Assembly: GCA_964543935.1 (NCBI GenBank)
Contig: CAZJAK010000002.1
Coordinates: 31,148-95,147, forward strand
Reading direction: 5' to 3'
Origin: JAAYDK01 sp964543935
GTDB taxonomy: Bacteria; Spirochaetota; Spirochaetia; Sphaerochaetales; Sphaerochaetaceae
Length of the DNA: 64,000 nucleotides
Below are positions 63,226-64,000 of the stretch, one piece after another. A program made the translations under genes and the position numbers. Numbering within the stretch: position 1 is the first letter of the stretch; each line of letters starts with the position of its first letter. The notes below the pieces were generated by a model. The model saw only the letters and a program-made list of their open reading frames with translations. It ran no database searches and had not been told where the DNA came from.

Positions 63226-64000
63226 ATGCAACCCAATATTGTCTTGATAAATTGCGATGATCTTGGATACGGTGACTTAGGGTGTTATGGGTCGGTCAAG
63301 AACGACACGCCACATCTCGACCGGTTGGCGGCCGAGGGCAGGCGGTTCACCGATTTCTACATGGCTTCGCCGGTATGCAGTCCTTCGAGGGGCGCCATGC
63401 TGACCGGTTGTTACCCCCCCCGCATCGGCTTTGGCGATTTCCACGGTGAAATCGTGTTGTTTCCCGGTTTCGACATTGGCTTGCATCCCGACGAAGTGAC
63501 CATCGCCGACGTGTTGAAACAAGCTGGATACCGGACGATGCATGTCGGCAAGTGGCATTGTGGCGACCAAGAACCGTTTTTACCGACCTCGCATGGATTC
63601 GACGACTACTATGGTTTGCCATACAGCAACGATATGGCGATCTCTGAGAAGAACAAGCGCTTCCCGCCCTTGCCGTTGCTCGACGGAACCGATGTGGTCG
63701 AACAACAACCCGATCAGCGTTCGCTGACCGAACGGTACACCGAGCGGTGCATCAGGTTCATCCGCGATGCCAAAGACAACCCGTTCTTCCTCTATCTCGG
63801 GCACATGCATGTCCATCTGCCTTTGTATGCACCGGAAGTTTTTGAGAAGCGCTCGCGCAACGGGGACTACGGTGCCTGTGTGATGGCGATCGACTGGTCC
63901 ACCGGGGCGATCGTGGAGGCATTGAAGAAATACGGGGTGTACCAAGATACGATCATCATATTCACTTCGGATAACGGTTCGAGGAATGACTTCGGTCAAA
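63226..64000 (+). CDS. Sulfatase, N-terminal part (runs off the window)
   Basis: At least 258 residues of an arylsulfatase A-like (S1 family) enzyme. It begins MQPNIVLINCDDLGYGDLGCYG with the paired Asp of the calcium site. The active-site signature CSPSRGAMLTG supplies the cysteine converted to formylglycine, and GKWHCG and FTSDNG follow. AAGGAG (63213-63218) sets the start at 63226 rather than the out-of-frame ATG at 63222. No signal peptide is seen, so it would act in the cytoplasm on an imported sulfate ester. No maturase gene is in view. It is cotranscribed with the importer. Confidence 0.9.
   Translation, partial: MQPNIVLINCDDLGYGDLGCYGSVKNDTPHLDRLAAEGRRFTDFYMASPVCSPSRGAMLTGCYPPRIGFGDFHGEIVLFPGFDIGLHPDEVTIADVLKQAGYRTMHVGKWHCGDQEPFLPTSHGFDDYYGLPYSNDMAISEKNKRFPPLPLLDGTDVVEQQPDQRSLTERYTERCIRFIRDAKDNPFFLYLGHMHVHLPLYAPEVFEKRSRNGDYGACVMAIDWSTGAIVEALKKYGVYQDTIIIFTSDNGSRNDFGQ

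Overview
The window reads as a chromosomal segment of a fairly GC-rich anaerobe, most likely a spirochaete of the Sphaerochaeta/Treponema type. The clearest hint is the recurring secretion signal of the solute-binding proteins: they end in ...FAQG.., ..AAGAQE.. or ..AAGAKE.. without a lipobox cysteine. A MurK-type kinase and a YesMN-type sensor/regulator pair fit this. The taxonomic call is inference. Ten N at 47859-47868 mark a scaffold gap, so this is probably a metagenome or draft assembly.

Layout. 1-10400: housekeeping and salvage genes. These are a ZupT metal transporter, the QueH queuosine enzyme, a TPR protein coupled to cardiolipin synthase, an FAD oxidoreductase, a regulator with a wrecked Fic domain, an N-acyl-D-amino-acid deacylase and a polar amino acid ABC importer. 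10548-21671: transport and signalling. These are an OadB-like sodium pump subunit with a 45-residue OadG-like partner, an orphan PTS IIC, a DtxR-type regulator, a sugar ABC importer with a HAD phosphatase, a NapH-like ferredoxin membrane protein and a two-component system.

21797-34171: a ten-gene branched-chain amino acid operon, ilvN-ilvC-leuA-cimA-leuC-leuD-leuB-ilvE-ilvD-ilvB. It is preceded by a promoter, a 61-codon leader peptide whose tail is almost all Leu/Ile/Val, and mutually exclusive RNA stems, so it looks like an attenuator. Isoleucine can be made from pyruvate by the citramalate route. 34259-38961: RpiR-type regulator, MurQ and MurK-like kinase for MurNAc salvage, a small XRE regulator and an MFS exporter.

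39056-57668: a catabolic island of two facing units. The first is a PrpR-type sigma-54 activator, a near-perfect -24/-12 promoter with four tandem 9-bp repeats upstream, then pdxA-like dehydrogenase, TctB-TctA-TctC, an Asp/Glu-racemase-like enzyme, a TIM-barrel isomerase, an anion permease and an amidohydrolase. The second is a GntR-DUF362 pair transcribed away from a split transketolase, iron alcohol dehydrogenase, LarA-like Ni-pincer racemase and TIM-barrel epimerase. It has a perfect GntR palindrome at the transcription start. Neither pathway's substrate is evident.

57753-64000: a LacI regulator with duplicated operators, a SsuA/NMT1-type importer with two permeases and two ATPases whose defects fall on the same composite ATP site, and the start of a Cys-type sulfatase that runs off the edge.
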